A DNA stretch of 64,000 nt from Anaerovorax odorimutans (GCA_016841185.1 JAENZQ010000002.1:62001-126000), one strand, 5' to 3'; shown: positions 40,458 through 51,067, counted from the first letter of the stretch. Translations and numbers: made by a program. The notes: generated from the sequence alone by a model not told the origin.

Positions 40458-43400
40458 TCTTCAGCACTCAATATGGTAATCATACTCTGTTCAGTAAAAC
40501 CATATGCACGGCTCTTTCCATGGAGTGCCACACCGCTGTCTGCAGTATACTTTCCGGGTGCTATCACCCTTGCCAAGTATCGGATAGTCTTTGACTGCTT
40601 TTCATTAGGAGAATAATGATATGCAAAGGTTACTTTCTGTCCGTTTTCACTTCCCCAATTATAATCTCCCGGTCCCCCCCTGTTAGGCCGGACATATTTT
40701 AAGCCTGAAGGCAAAACGTCCGTGACCTGGTAATACCCTTCCGGTGCACTTTGATCGAATTCAAGAATCAACTCAATATCAATGACATCTGAGTGCGTAA
40801 ACGTGTCGGTTTCTTTTCCATCTGCAAGATAACGCCTGTTTATGTCCACAAGATGCTGATCGTCGTCGGCTAATTCTTTGACAGAACCGATATAGTTCAC
40901 CGCAAGCTCAATATCACCCTTGATATTGTCAAATTGTATATTTTTAAACGCATCACCGGTCAATACCAGTCTGAATCTGTCCGATCCATTAATATCTATT
41001 TCCTCAGATTTATCACGGATATGATAAGAAAAATTGCTTTCTTTTTTAGTATCAGGTGTCTTTGAAGTAATATAAATTAACCTTTCAAGATTTGTAAGGA
41101 CCTCATCCGTACCATTATCCATCGCATACTGAAATAACCCTTCATGCCCCGGCATATCACTTTTTATACCCATAACAGCACACAAGGCAGTCATTTTAAT
41201 ATTTTCATCTCTTTCATTTCCAAAATCTAAGTATATATACGGCTTTGCAATTTTACCATATCTTTTAATAACCTCCGTGTATATCTTTGCTGCAGAAGCC
41301 TTGTCTCCTAGTTCGGCAAGAGCAATGCCGTAGTATAGTTTTTCTTCTAATCCGATATCCTGGTATTCTAAAAGGTTGTAAATATCAATCAATACCGGCT
41401 CATTCAGTGATGCCAGTCCCCAGTAACATGCGGCCAAATCTGTCAATGTAGTCTTTTCATCATCTATCTGCGTATAAAAATACGATTTTAGATCGATCTC
41501 ATCAAAATTGTCTTTGGAAGCCGAGCATACCTTTGCAGAAAGCTCCGGGCTGCTGCTGTCATAGGGGAAAAGTGCAATCCCTCCGTCATATATCTGATAA
41601 TCGCTCAAATCATCCTTATCAGGTTCTATATATGTCTCCTCAAAGTACTTGATAAGATACTCTCCGGCAATCCTACGGGACAGAACCTGGTCCACCCGAT
41701 ATCCCCAGGAATAATATAAAGCATTCAATGCCCGATAATAACGGGAGATGCCTTTATTGTAAAATACCAGTTCGGCTACGGCATTTTCTCCGGAAGTATT
41801 TACCAGACCGGATATATCCATACCTTCGGTCAAATCAAAATACTCAGTTTTGGCTGTTTCCAAAATATGCTCAACTACCTTAAAGTCCTTCTTTACTGAA
41901 TCCTTCAGTTCCCCTGATTCTGCATATACACTAATAGAATAGTTCCCGGGCACCAACGAATCCAGTATAATATTGCTATATTCCCCCGCCAAACCTTTCA
42001 CTTTGTATGTATCACTATAATCCTGCCCTTCTATCACGACTCTGTATTCTACCTGATCTCTTTGATCCAGTTCAGTACCAAAGGCCCTGAGTGAAATACC
42101 CGGTCGGTCCTGTGCAAGGTAGATATCATTGAAGATCAGATGAACAAAGAAAGGTAGCTTGGTATTGATATTTTTCCGTCCGCTTCCTGCTTGTAAATCT
42201 TTTGTTACCCCCTGATACGTAATACGCCAAGATGTCAGGTTGTCAGGCAGTGTAAATTGCAATATGCCTTTACCATGCTTATCCGTCTTAACCGATCCGA
42301 AGTATGCATTATCCTTAAAATCATATCTTTGTCCTGCTTCGTCTCCGCCTTCACCACATTCTGCAAAATCCATATTTTGTTCATTATCTTTATAAGAGTA
42401 ATACTCCGTTAATATTCCTGTACCAAAGGCAGTATTGTAAATATCACCCAGGGTATCGACATCCTGGCTTCGCATTGCGAAAAATGCCTCGTCTACAGCA
42501 CTGATGTTCACTTCGGCTTCACACGGTTTATCATTCTTATCCATTACCTCAATACCCATCTTTACCGTGTCACCCGGTTTATAATCCTCTTTGTCCGGTG
42601 TAATTTTTATATCAAGTTCCTTTTCCGTATAATCATAATTCAAACTGAGGGACCCTGCATCATGCACTTTCCGGCCGTCAAAATAGACTATTTTTACAAA
42701 GGCATTGGGAATATATTGTTTGACAAATTCAAGTGTCATCTCATTGTCACTGATGGCATCCGTCTTTTGAATCCCGCTTTTTAAAATCACATAAAGAATG
42801 CGCCCTTTTTCATCAACTTTAAACTCTTCTCCGTTTTTGAGCATAACAAGATTTGCTTTTTCCCCTGTCCTGAATCTGTATTTATTATCATGTTCTTTAA
42901 TGGAATAATCATCTAATGTCTCCATATTTTCCATCTGTGCAGCATTGAAAAAAGATTGATAAAGGAATATAGTCTCTTTCACCGGACGGTTTTTTTGATC
43001 ATTTCCCGTCACCTCTATAAAATAACTGCTATGATTGGATATTTCCGAATAAGGGAATTCATATACAGCCTGACCATTGACTGTCCGGATTTCAAATTCA
43101 TCCAATATATTTTCTACCGTATAATACTTATATTTTTTACGGGTCACTTTATTGATGAAATCATAATATTGACCTACTTCTTTTTTCTCCCACCTTCTCT
43201 CGATCAATTTCCCTTTTATCTGCATATCTGCCGCATCGCCTTTATACTTTTCCATATCGTATGCATTAAGAGCATCGTTATTCAATTGGTCAAGCTCAAT
43301 CTTATTACTCATGATCTCTGCAACAAATCCGCCTTGTTCTCTTTTTCCTTTTCCGTATATCATAATATCTCTTGGAAAAAGTTGAATAGATGCATAAGCA

Positions 43401-45445
43401 TATACCTCTTCTTCCTCTGCAGCAGCATTGTTGACCATATAGTTGATATATTTAGGCTCCCAGTGTACAGCCCCTGAATATTTTTGAGAAAACTCCGGCT
43501 TGATATTGACAATTGCACACCCATCGCTGTTGCAGTCGACATTCCCCTTCAGAGGCTGCAAATAATCATGCCATCCGTATTCCTGATAGTTCAGCTTCAA
43601 ACCTGCTACCGGGGAACCCTCAAAGAATGAAGCTTGAATATCCAGATCAAAGCTTTCTCCCAGGAAAAGCGCTCTTTTGTCCGTACTGACATCTATTTTA
43701 TAGGCAGGTTTGGTATATTTATTGACTTGTATATACCTTCGGTTGATGATTTCCTCTTCATGCTTTACGGTTATATAGTAGGAGCCCGGATTAAAATTTT
43801 CATATTCCAAGGAGCAGGTATAAGTCCCATAAGGAGATACTTCAACTTCTTTAGAGACCAGTACCCCTGATACATCTTCGCCATACCTGCCATATACATA
43901 TTTCTCCAACTGGATTGATAATTCCGTAAGCCGGACGTCGCTTCTTGGTTTTGCAACGCCCCAAATCTGTATGGTATCTGTTGGGAGGTACATACCCCTG
44001 TCCAGATATAAATAGGACCAATATTTCTCCGCAGTGTTTGCCAAATCACCTTCATACATATACAAATATGGCCTGCTGTCGATATAGGCAACAAAAGGCA
44101 GCCGATCTTGTGCTGTAAGTGTCATATAATACTGATGTGCATCATTTTTTTCACTTAATTCAAATTCTATGATTCCTTTTTCATTACCGGTACCAGATAC
44201 GATGCCTTCTCCTTTTACTTCAACGCCTGAAACAGGTTCACCGCTACTGATATCATTTACCCATGCAAGAGACTTCTCTTTACCCATCATGACATAGACG
44301 GACAAATCATTGACTTGTAAATGGGTCATATACTCCTTATCTTCATGCATTACCGAAACAAGATAATATCCTTCCTCCAGTTCAGAAGGAAATGCCATTA
44401 CAAGTCTATACCACGGACTGCCTGTTTCATGAATCTTTCCTTTAAAGGACATAACCTCCTTTAGATCAGACTTCTCAAACAAATTTTTTTCAGATTTTTT
44501 TCTTGCCCAAGCAGGCTGACTGTCATTTTTACATAAATCTTCTAAAAAAGCTTTTTCATCGTTATAACGAAACAGCCTGATACCCAATTCTTTATCTAAA
44601 TAGTACTTATCGGCATAAATATCTAATACAGGAATTTCCTCGGATGTGAAATTGTACATTCTATTGGAAAAGTTTAAATTATGATCGTCCTTTGAAGGTA
44701 CTGATTTCTCTTCAGTCTGAAATTGAAACACATAATCTTCTTTAATGGTTTCATTGCTGTTTTTTAATCCTATTCCTTTTTTAAGCTTTACGGTATATAC
44801 GGTCTCATAATCGAGTTTTTCAGGTACGAAGACAACCGTTCCTTTATGGGTCTCAAATGTGCCTTTTACTGCCGGTGTGATTTCGAAAAAATCAGTTATA
44901 CTGTCAATACCTTCATGAGTAAAAGTGATCTCTATCCCGGATTCTACCGGAACATAGGTGGCCTTATCCCTCGGTAATGTCCTCATAATGCGAAATTCTT
45001 TTCGTGTTTGGAAAGCCTTTGATGTCTGTATGCCCTGTTTTTCATCTTTGACAGCAATCTTATAAATACTGTTGTCTTTCAGCGGCTCTTCAAACTGAAG
45101 CACATATTCACTTTTTGATACCTTATTGATAGAAAATGCCTGCTCAGGTACCACACTGACAGATGACTCATGCAAAGACAGACTAATACTGTCATCAGCA
45201 AAAATCTTAAACTTGGAATTGACATCCAAGCCGGCAGCATCCTCATTTATAGCTTCGATTTTTATAATTTCCGCAGAAGCATTTACCAGCTCTTCTATTG
45301 TTTCCGGCTCCTTCCCATTTTCCGTGTTTAACCTGCCTGAATCCGCAGATTGTGAAGCAAGCAGCCAAACACCGCCAATACCTGCTAATATTACAACTCC
45401 TATAATAAAAATATACCACTTTTTAAACCATAATTTAAAATCCAA
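40454..45445 (-). CDS. Alpha-2-macroglobulin-like protein (MG domains), N-terminally anchored
   Basis: very large protein; 'YLDRGMYLPTDTIQIWGVAKPR' (MG2), 'PDKEDYKPGDTVKMGIEVMDKNDKPCEAEVNISAVDEAF', 'LPDNLTSWRITYQGVT'. Probable TTG start after GAGGTGGG; ORF extends to 45502. Confidence 0.88.
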   Translation of the reverse strand: MDFKLWFKKWYIFIIGVVILAGIGGVWLLASQSADSGRLNTENGKEPETIEELVNASAEIIKIEAINEDAAGLDVNSKFKIFADDSISLSLHESSVSVVPEQAFSINKVSKSEYVLQFEEPLKDNSIYKIAVKDEKQGIQTSKAFQTRKEFRIMRTLPRDKATYVPVESGIEITFTHEGIDSITDFFEITPAVKGTFETHKGTVVFVPEKLDYETVYTVKLKKGIGLKNSNETIKEDYVFQFQTEEKSVPSKDDHNLNFSNRMYNFTSEEIPVLDIYADKYYLDKELGIRLFRYNDEKAFLEDLCKNDSQPAWARKKSEKNLFEKSDLKEVMSFKGKIHETGSPWYRLVMAFPSELEEGYYLVSVMHEDKEYMTHLQVNDLSVYVMMGKEKSLAWVNDISSGEPVSGVEVKGEGIVSGTGNEKGIIEFELSEKNDAHQYYMTLTAQDRLPFVAYIDSRPYLYMYEGDLANTAEKYWSYLYLDRGMYLPTDTIQIWGVAKPRSDVRLTELSIQLEKYVYGRYGEDVSGVLVSKEVEVSPYGTYTCSLEYENFNPGSYYITVKHEEEIINRRYIQVNKYTKPAYKIDVSTDKRALFLGESFDLDIQASFFEGSPVAGLKLNYQEYGWHDYLQPLKGNVDCNSDGCAIVNIKPEFSQKYSGAVHWEPKYINYMVNNAAAEEEEVYAYASIQLFPRDIMIYGKGKREQGGFVAEIMSNKIELDQLNNDALNAYDMEKYKGDAADMQIKGKLIERRWEKKEVGQYYDFINKVTRKKYKYYTVENILDEFEIRTVNGQAVYEFPYSEISNHSSYFIEVTGNDQKNRPVKETIFLYQSFFNAAQMENMETLDDYSIKEHDNKYRFRTGEKANLVMLKNGEEFKVDEKGRILYVILKSGIQKTDAISDNEMTLEFVKQYIPNAFVKIVYFDGRKVHDAGSLSLNYDYTEKELDIKITPDKEDYKPGDTVKMGIEVMDKNDKPCEAEVNISAVDEAFFAMRSQDVDTLGDIYNTAFGTGILTEYYSYKDNEQNMDFAECGEGGDEAGQRYDFKDNAYFGSVKTDKHGKGILQFTLPDNLTSWRITYQGVTKDLQAGSGRKNINTKLPFFVHLIFNDIYLAQDRPGISLRAFGTELDQRDQVEYRVVIEGQDYSDTYKVKGLAGEYSNIILDSLVPGNYSISVYAESGELKDSVKKDFKVVEHILETAKTEYFDLTEGMDISGLVNTSGENAVAELVFYNKGISRYYRALNALYYSWGYRVDQVLSRRIAGEYLIKYFEETYIEPDKDDLSDYQIYDGGIALFPYDSSSPELSAKVCSASKDNFDEIDLKSYFYTQIDDEKTTLTDLAACYWGLASLNEPVLIDIYNLLEYQDIGLEEKLYYGIALAELGDKASAAKIYTEVIKRYGKIAKPYIYLDFGNERDENIKMTALCAVMGIKSDMPGHEGLFQYAMDNGTDEVLTNLERLIYITSKTPDTKKESNFSYHIRDKSEEIDINGSDRFRLVLTGDAFKNIQFDNIKGDIELAVNYIGSVKELADDDQHLVDINRRYLADGKETDTFTHSDVIDIELILEFDQSAPEGYYQVTDVLPSGLKYVRPNRGGPGDYNWGSENGQKVTFAYHYSPNEKQSKTIRYLARVIAPGKYTADSGVALHGKSRAYGFTEQSMITILSAEE

Positions 45446-45572
45446 ACATCCCACCTCTTCCTTTTGATAAACGGAGCTATTATGATATTTAAATGTAAAC
45501 AAAACAGCTTGTCATATCAAAATATTCCATTTATATTATATATGACTATAGCATAAATGCCAGCTAAAAAAA

Positions 45573-45608
45573 GGTAGAAATTCTTATCTGCGTGCAAGAA
45601 CTTCTACC
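45573..45608. repeat. GGTAGAAA-type hairpin repeat
   Basis: GGTAGAAATTCTTATCTGCGTGCAAGAACTTCTACC. Confidence 0.75.
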
Positions 45609-45742
45609 CATTATTTTTTCTATTATTTATTATCTTTTATCTGTAACCTCTCAAGATCACCGTGCTCTGCCGGCTATGACAAGATAGAGGTAATCTTAAA
45701 GACCGCAGGGGCTATCTCAATCTCTTCCTGTCATGAATAGCT

Positions 45743-47161
45743 CTAAAGTGTCCAAATTTTGTTTTTCTGGCAAATTGCCTTGCCGGGTCTGGCATCTTCA
45801 ATCAGTTCTCCGTTTCTAATAATCGGTTCTCCGTTTACGAATACCCAGTCTATCCCTTCAGGCGGTGCGTCCGGTATGCCAAGACCAGAATACTCCGCCT
45901 TATCAATAATGGTTTTTGGATTGAATACCACTATATCCGCATCAGCTCCTGTACCTATCCAGCCTTTATTGTCCAATCCAAAGAACTCAGCAGGCATCAG
46001 GGTACACTTTGTAACTGCTTCCATCATTGAGAAAGCATTCATTTCCCTTACAAATCGTCCAAACACTTTTGGGTAAGTGCCTGCATCCTGAGGATGCCCG
46101 GTTCCGGGTTCATGGGAGCCGACAGCGCCGTCAGTAGATACCATGACATAAGGCTGCTGCATGGCTTCAATGACCTCATATTCCTTCCCCACAAAAGCCG
46201 TACATAAAGTTTTAGGATCTGTTTCCAGAATTTCTTTATATAATGCTTCGTTCAATCGTTTACCGATATGTGGTCCGCTGGATACCAATACATCTTCATA
46301 GATGCAATCATATTTTTCAAGCCAGCCTTCGCAAAATACTTCTGAACCGATATAAGTAGCGAAAGCATGATAAGCACCACTGTCAACCCCAATCTTATAC
46401 CCTTCTCTATAAGCTTTCTCTATAATAGGCAGAGACTCCTTCATCATCCCCATACCATTCTGATAAGTCAAATGAGATACCAATACACGGACACCTGTAT
46501 CCTCCTGAATTTTAACTATTTCCCGAAGAGCCTTTACAGATCCCCAGCTGTCGCTTCGAGAATGCACAGGCATCACTTTATCATATTTCGCTGCAAGCCT
46601 CGCAAGGGCATGGATTTCCTCTTTCGTAGTAGCAGGTGCATATTCCAGGCCCAGTGAAATTCCAAGAGCACCTTGTTCCAGTGCCTCTTCTGCAATTCGT
46701 ACCATTTCTTGGATTTCTTTAGAAGTAGCTTCTTTAAATGGATCTTCAAGCCCCACCATAGTCCGCATATCAAAGGAATGCCCCACTAAAGTCCCATGAT
46801 TGATGGGAAACCCTTCCTGATTGATTCTTTGGACAAAATCTTTTATGGGATAAGGACCGAAACCGCAATTGCCGGTAATGGCTGTTGTTACACCCATTTT
46901 TGCATAGCACTGGCCATTGTATAAATACCCATCCACATGGCAGTGGGGGTCAATAAACCCCGGACATACGATTTTACCTGAAGCATCTGCCTTTTCTTTT
47001 CCTTTAAGGTCAGCCCTTGTAATAACGTCTACTTTTCCGTCTTTTATGGCTACATTGGCAATGGTCCTCATTTCACTTTTCGGGTCTATCACCGTACCGT
47101 TCTCAATAACGAAATCATATTCCGTATTCAGCAATACACTGATGTTTTCTTCTTTTTTCAC
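45743..47161 (-). CDS. N-acyl-D-amino-acid deacylase / D-aminoacylase family amidohydrolase
   Basis: 'VCPGFIDPHCHVDGYLY', 'GVTTAITGNCGFGPYP', 'VSTDGAVGSHEPGTGHPQDAGTYPKVFGRFVRE'; GTG start likely. Confidence 0.88.
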   Translation of the reverse strand: MKKEENISVLLNTEYDFVIENGTVIDPKSEMRTIANVAIKDGKVDVITRADLKGKEKADASGKIVCPGFIDPHCHVDGYLYNGQCYAKMGVTTAITGNCGFGPYPIKDFVQRINQEGFPINHGTLVGHSFDMRTMVGLEDPFKEATSKEIQEMVRIAEEALEQGALGISLGLEYAPATTKEEIHALARLAAKYDKVMPVHSRSDSWGSVKALREIVKIQEDTGVRVLVSHLTYQNGMGMMKESLPIIEKAYREGYKIGVDSGAYHAFATYIGSEVFCEGWLEKYDCIYEDVLVSSGPHIGKRLNEALYKEILETDPKTLCTAFVGKEYEVIEAMQQPYVMVSTDGAVGSHEPGTGHPQDAGTYPKVFGRFVREMNAFSMMEAVTKCTLMPAEFFGLDNKGWIGTGADADIVVFNPKTIIDKAEYSGLGIPDAPPEGIDWVFVNGEPIIRNGELIEDARPGKAICQKNKIWTL

Positions 47162-47194
47162 CTTCTCACCCCTTTCATTTTGGGCTACCAATAG

Positions 47195-47215
47195 CGGACA
47201 GCCGCAAGGGCTGTC
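47195..47215. other. Perfect intergenic hairpin
   Basis: GGACAGCC-GCAAG-GGCTGTCC-type stem loop between two genes of the same operon. Confidence 0.7.
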
Positions 47216-47270
47216 CCTGCAACTTTTTCCTGCCGCCTGTCACCTGAATTGTATCCTGTCTATTGTATTA

Positions 47271-48158
47271 TTACTCTTTAATAACAAGATTCAATATTTC
47301 TTCATAGGAATCCACTCGTCTGTCTCTGTGAAACTGCAGGATGTCTCTTGCTTTCTTTATCTCATCCAAATCAAGCTCTGCAATAATAGCTTCTTCCTTA
47401 TCCCTGCTTCCTTCGGTCATAACATTTCCCCACGGGTCACTGACAAAGCTTCGGCCATAGAAAGACATAAACCCGCTTCCGTCGGCAGCATCTTCTCTTC
47501 CCACTCTATTAACAGCACATACGTACATATTATTGTGGATACCATGCGCCTTTACACCGTCTACCCATGACTGCGAAGTATCTAAATCCGGATTATCCGG
47601 TTCTGAACCAATAGCTGAAGGATAGAATATAAAGTCGGCACCTTTTAATGCAAGGATCCTTGAGGCTTCCGGAAACCATTCATCCCAACAGATAAGTACT
47701 CCAAAAGTGCCATATTTTGATTTAAAGACAAGATAAGGTGAATCTCCCGGGGTAAAATAATACTTTTCAATGTATTGCGGACCTTCAGGTATATGATGTT
47801 TTCTGTAGTTGCCCAGCAAAGCACCATCGGCATCAAATACTGCAGCACTATTGTAATAAACACCATCCATGGCGTATTCATAATAACAGCTGACAATAAC
47901 AACATCCAACTCTTTTGCAAGCTCAGACATTCTTTTATTAGTTGGTCCATCAAGAGGCTCCGCCCAATCATACTTGGATACATCTATGATCTGGGGAAAG
48001 TATTGACCTTTAAATAACTCTTGCGTACAAATAATTTTTGCACCTTTGTCTGCAGCTTCCCTGATCAATTTTACTGCTTTCTCCACATTTGCTTCTCTGT
48101 CTAATCCACAGGCATGCTGCGTCATGCCGATAACAACTTTTCCTTTATTCATTTTCAA
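47271..48158 (-). CDS. Carbon-nitrogen hydrolase (N-carbamoylputrescine amidase / beta-ureidopropionase-like)
   Basis: 'CTQELFKGQYFPQ', 'YRKHHIPEG', 'GVLICWDEWFPEASRILALKGAD' (E-K-C triad). Confidence 0.9.
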   Translation of the reverse strand: MKMNKGKVVIGMTQHACGLDREANVEKAVKLIREAADKGAKIICTQELFKGQYFPQIIDVSKYDWAEPLDGPTNKRMSELAKELDVVIVSCYYEYAMDGVYYNSAAVFDADGALLGNYRKHHIPEGPQYIEKYYFTPGDSPYLVFKSKYGTFGVLICWDEWFPEASRILALKGADFIFYPSAIGSEPDNPDLDTSQSWVDGVKAHGIHNNMYVCAVNRVGREDAADGSGFMSFYGRSFVSDPWGNVMTEGSRDKEEAIIAELDLDEIKKARDILQFHRDRRVDSYEEILNLVIKE

Positions 48159-48180
48159 CCTCCTTAAATATCATCAAATA

Positions 48181-49545
48181 TTATCCTATCATCCCGAAAA
48201 TCAGGAATAAAATAATTCCAATTACAGCCGGTACTGCGATCAAAGGTGTAGAAGTTTTAGCATAATCCAAATTCTTGATTTGACTGGATGCGGCCGATAG
48301 TGTTACAGCATCTCCATAGAAGCAGGTATGGCTTCCGAAAACCGCCGCTGAAATAATAGCTGCACTTGCCAGAAATACATTGACATCCATGGATTGCGCC
48401 AAAGGAATGATGATGGGAAAAGCTATAGCTGCAATTCCCCAAAAACTCCCAGTTGCAAATGCAAGGAATCCTATGATGATGAATGTTACTACTGGAAGTA
48501 ATGAAGGACTCAAGAATGATTTAACACTGTCAATTACATAAGGCGTCAATCCCAGAGCATCATTTGCCTGTTGAAGGAAAAATGCTGCAACGATAATGCC
48601 TAACACAAGGATCATATCCTTAAAGCCTTCAATGGCATTATCACAGAATTCATTGAAATTCATAATCCTTTGAGGGAAATATAAAATACCGCATGTGACA
48701 ATACCAATGATGACCCCTTGAAGCATATCTTCAGTAACGATAGTCACAATTGCCAACACAATCATGGGAATAATAAAGTTTAAAGCATTGGGTTTTTTCT
48801 CAAGCATGGTATCTGCTGCAGAAAATTCATCTTCCTTTTCCAGCATACTGTCGGGAAAGACCTGACCGGTCTCCTCTGCTCGTTTTTCTGCAGCTTTCAT
48901 AGGGCCAAATCTGGGAAGAATCTTTAAAGCGAACAAAGGCACAACGATAACAGCTGCCCATGCATAGAACATGTAGGGAATTGTGGCAATATAGGCTGCT
49001 GTTCCGGAGCCATTTACCATAACACCGTTAGCTTCCAGCTGCCCGGCCATAAAAGCAGACCAGGTGGAAAAAGGAATCAGAACACAAACAGCCGCTCCGG
49101 TTGAATTAACAACATATGCCAGCAATTCTCTGGGTACTTTATAGCTGTCCGTTACTTTTCTCATTGCCGTCCCAACTGCCAGAGCATTCAGATAATCATC
49201 GATAAAAATAACGATTCCCAAAATCCATGTAATAATTAGAGAAATGCCTCTTTTTCTGGAGTACTTTGTCGCAATATCCGAAAAACCCAAAGCTCCTCCT
49301 GATTTTTCCAACAGTGCCACCAGGCTTCCGAATAGTCCACAAACCAGTATAATCCATACGGTAGTTCCATCCATCATAACGGCATAGACCGCATCCAGAA
49401 ACGGCAGAAAAAAACCTGCACCATGTAAAAGAACAAAACCAAAGACTGCACCAATCAGTAAAGGCTCCAGCGTCCTCTTGGTAACAAAAGCAAGAATAAC
49501 AACGGAAATAACGGGCAATAGACTTATAAGACCGTAAGTGTCCAT
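48181..49545 (-). CDS. NhaC-family Na+/H+ antiporter-like transporter
   Basis: multi-TM; 'IDDYLNALAVGTAMRKVTDSYKVPRELLAYVVNSTGAAVCVLIPFSTW'. Confidence 0.88.
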   Translation of the reverse strand: MDTYGLISLLPVISVVILAFVTKRTLEPLLIGAVFGFVLLHGAGFFLPFLDAVYAVMMDGTTVWIILVCGLFGSLVALLEKSGGALGFSDIATKYSRKRGISLIITWILGIVIFIDDYLNALAVGTAMRKVTDSYKVPRELLAYVVNSTGAAVCVLIPFSTWSAFMAGQLEANGVMVNGSGTAAYIATIPYMFYAWAAVIVVPLFALKILPRFGPMKAAEKRAEETGQVFPDSMLEKEDEFSAADTMLEKKPNALNFIIPMIVLAIVTIVTEDMLQGVIIGIVTCGILYFPQRIMNFNEFCDNAIEGFKDMILVLGIIVAAFFLQQANDALGLTPYVIDSVKSFLSPSLLPVVTFIIIGFLAFATGSFWGIAAIAFPIIIPLAQSMDVNVFLASAAIISAAVFGSHTCFYGDAVTLSAASSQIKNLDYAKTSTPLIAVPAVIGIILFLIFGMIG

Positions 49546-49618
49546 ACTAATAACCTCCTTAAAGTTTTACTTGTTTTTAAACTGTTTTAAATAAGGCCTC
49601 CTTTCATAAATAATTTGC

Positions 49619-51067
49619 TTAATCAGTTTTATATAAATCAGTTATTTTGATGTTTTTCTCATTAATTCCATTTAGCTCTTGAATCATTTTTTTAATTTCA
49701 AGAATTAAATCTTTCTCCAATTGAATGTCATCTTGAATCGGCGTTCCCTTGGATTCAATTTCATGCATCAGTTCCATCCTCTCCAATAACGCCATACTGT
49801 TTTCCAGTATTTTTTCAATTTTTTCTCCGGAATTATGAATTAGATGAGAATTGCTTCTAAACATCATAATAGAATGATTGACAGAATCCCTGAGTTTGGA
49901 CAGCTCAACGATCATCCTCCCACTGTCGGATTCTGTATTGACCAGCTGAACATCGTTTATCTCCGATGAAAAATCAAAGTGCATCATTCGTTTTATCATT
50001 TTTCCTAACCTTTCTACAGGTTTTGAAATAAATTTTCCTAATATGTAAGCTGCAATAGCAGACATCAGAATGCCGGCTAATATAATGATATCAATAATAC
50101 TTCTAACTTTATTCAATTCCTCTAAAACCTCGGTAGATTTGACTTCGATCCCTACCACATATCCGTTGTTCATATGCGCAAATCCCACAAAAGTTTTATT
50201 ATATCCCGTCCCGATTTCATCAATACCGGAGGATTCCTTTGATATCTTCTCAGCTAAGGCTTTATATAATGAATCTTTGATACCGGATAGTTTCTGATCG
50301 CCCCACTCTGTGTCATCTTTCATTTGAGGATGTACAATAAAATCCATATCTTCATCCAGTAAAAAAGCATACCCTGTTTCAAAAAGCTGAACAGATTCAA
50401 CCATGGTCATAATATCTTCAAAGATAATATCAATACCCGCAACACCTATCAGCGTGTCTTCAATAACCACCGGCTTATTATAAGAAATCATGTAATATCC
50501 GGTATAAATATCCCTGTAAGGTTTGCTCCATACACCTTTTTGCTTTTTTAAGGGTGCGTAATACCACTGCATTTTTTCATTTTCCGGGTAAAAATTCTTT
50601 TTGATTTCTAATTCTTCCCGTACGATTTTACCCGTAAGGTTCCTGTCCAAAAGCCAGGCACCATAAACGCTTTCATCTTCCAATAAATAAGGGGTGACTG
50701 AAGGGTCAATATCAAAATAAATTCCCAGAATACCTCCGGTATTTTCAGCAAATTTCCGAGTAAGAGGAACCAGCGTATCTTCTTGGTATATCTTCAAATA
50801 TTCCTGATCGTTATAAACTTTATCCAAGTTTATTGATGCAGAAATAGAAGCAATATAAGAATCCAGCACACTCTCTACATTTCCGGTGGTAATGCTGAAT
50901 TCATTGGCATAAGACTCTGCCCTTGCCTTCAGATTGTTCATTGCGCTTTTTTCTATAACATTACTTGCCTGATAAAGAGCAATGCTTCCAATTACAGCTG
51001 CCAAAGCAGCTGAACTGATCATGATGGCTACCATAATTTTACTGCTGATCTTCCATTTCAATTTCAA
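49619..51067 (-). CDS. dCache/HAMP-type membrane sensor lacking a recognisable MCP signalling or kinase domain
   Basis: N-terminal TM, Cache motif 'YTGYYMISYNKPVVIEDTLIGVAGIDIIFEDI', second TM, HAMP-like 'KFISKPVERLGKMIKRM', coiled-coil end. Confidence 0.8.
   Translation of the reverse strand: MKLKWKISSKIMVAIMISSAALAAVIGSIALYQASNVIEKSAMNNLKARAESYANEFSITTGNVESVLDSYIASISASINLDKVYNDQEYLKIYQEDTLVPLTRKFAENTGGILGIYFDIDPSVTPYLLEDESVYGAWLLDRNLTGKIVREELEIKKNFYPENEKMQWYYAPLKKQKGVWSKPYRDIYTGYYMISYNKPVVIEDTLIGVAGIDIIFEDIMTMVESVQLFETGYAFLLDEDMDFIVHPQMKDDTEWGDQKLSGIKDSLYKALAEKISKESSGIDEIGTGYNKTFVGFAHMNNGYVVGIEVKSTEVLEELNKVRSIIDIIILAGILMSAIAAYILGKFISKPVERLGKMIKRMMHFDFSSEINDVQLVNTESDSGRMIVELSKLRDSVNHSIMMFRSNSHLIHNSGEKIEKILENSMALLERMELMHEIESKGTPIQDDIQLEKDLILEIKKMIQELNGINEKNIKITDLYKTD

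Noticed and set aside
42956-43477. 173-aa plus-strand ORF inside the A2M gene
   Set aside because: Antisense to a clear coding gene, low-complexity F/I/Y-rich translation, no family features.
45640-45740. GC-richer stretch after the repeat hairpin considered as a riboswitch
   Set aside because: Could not match it to any riboswitch consensus; likely repeat-derived or terminator region.
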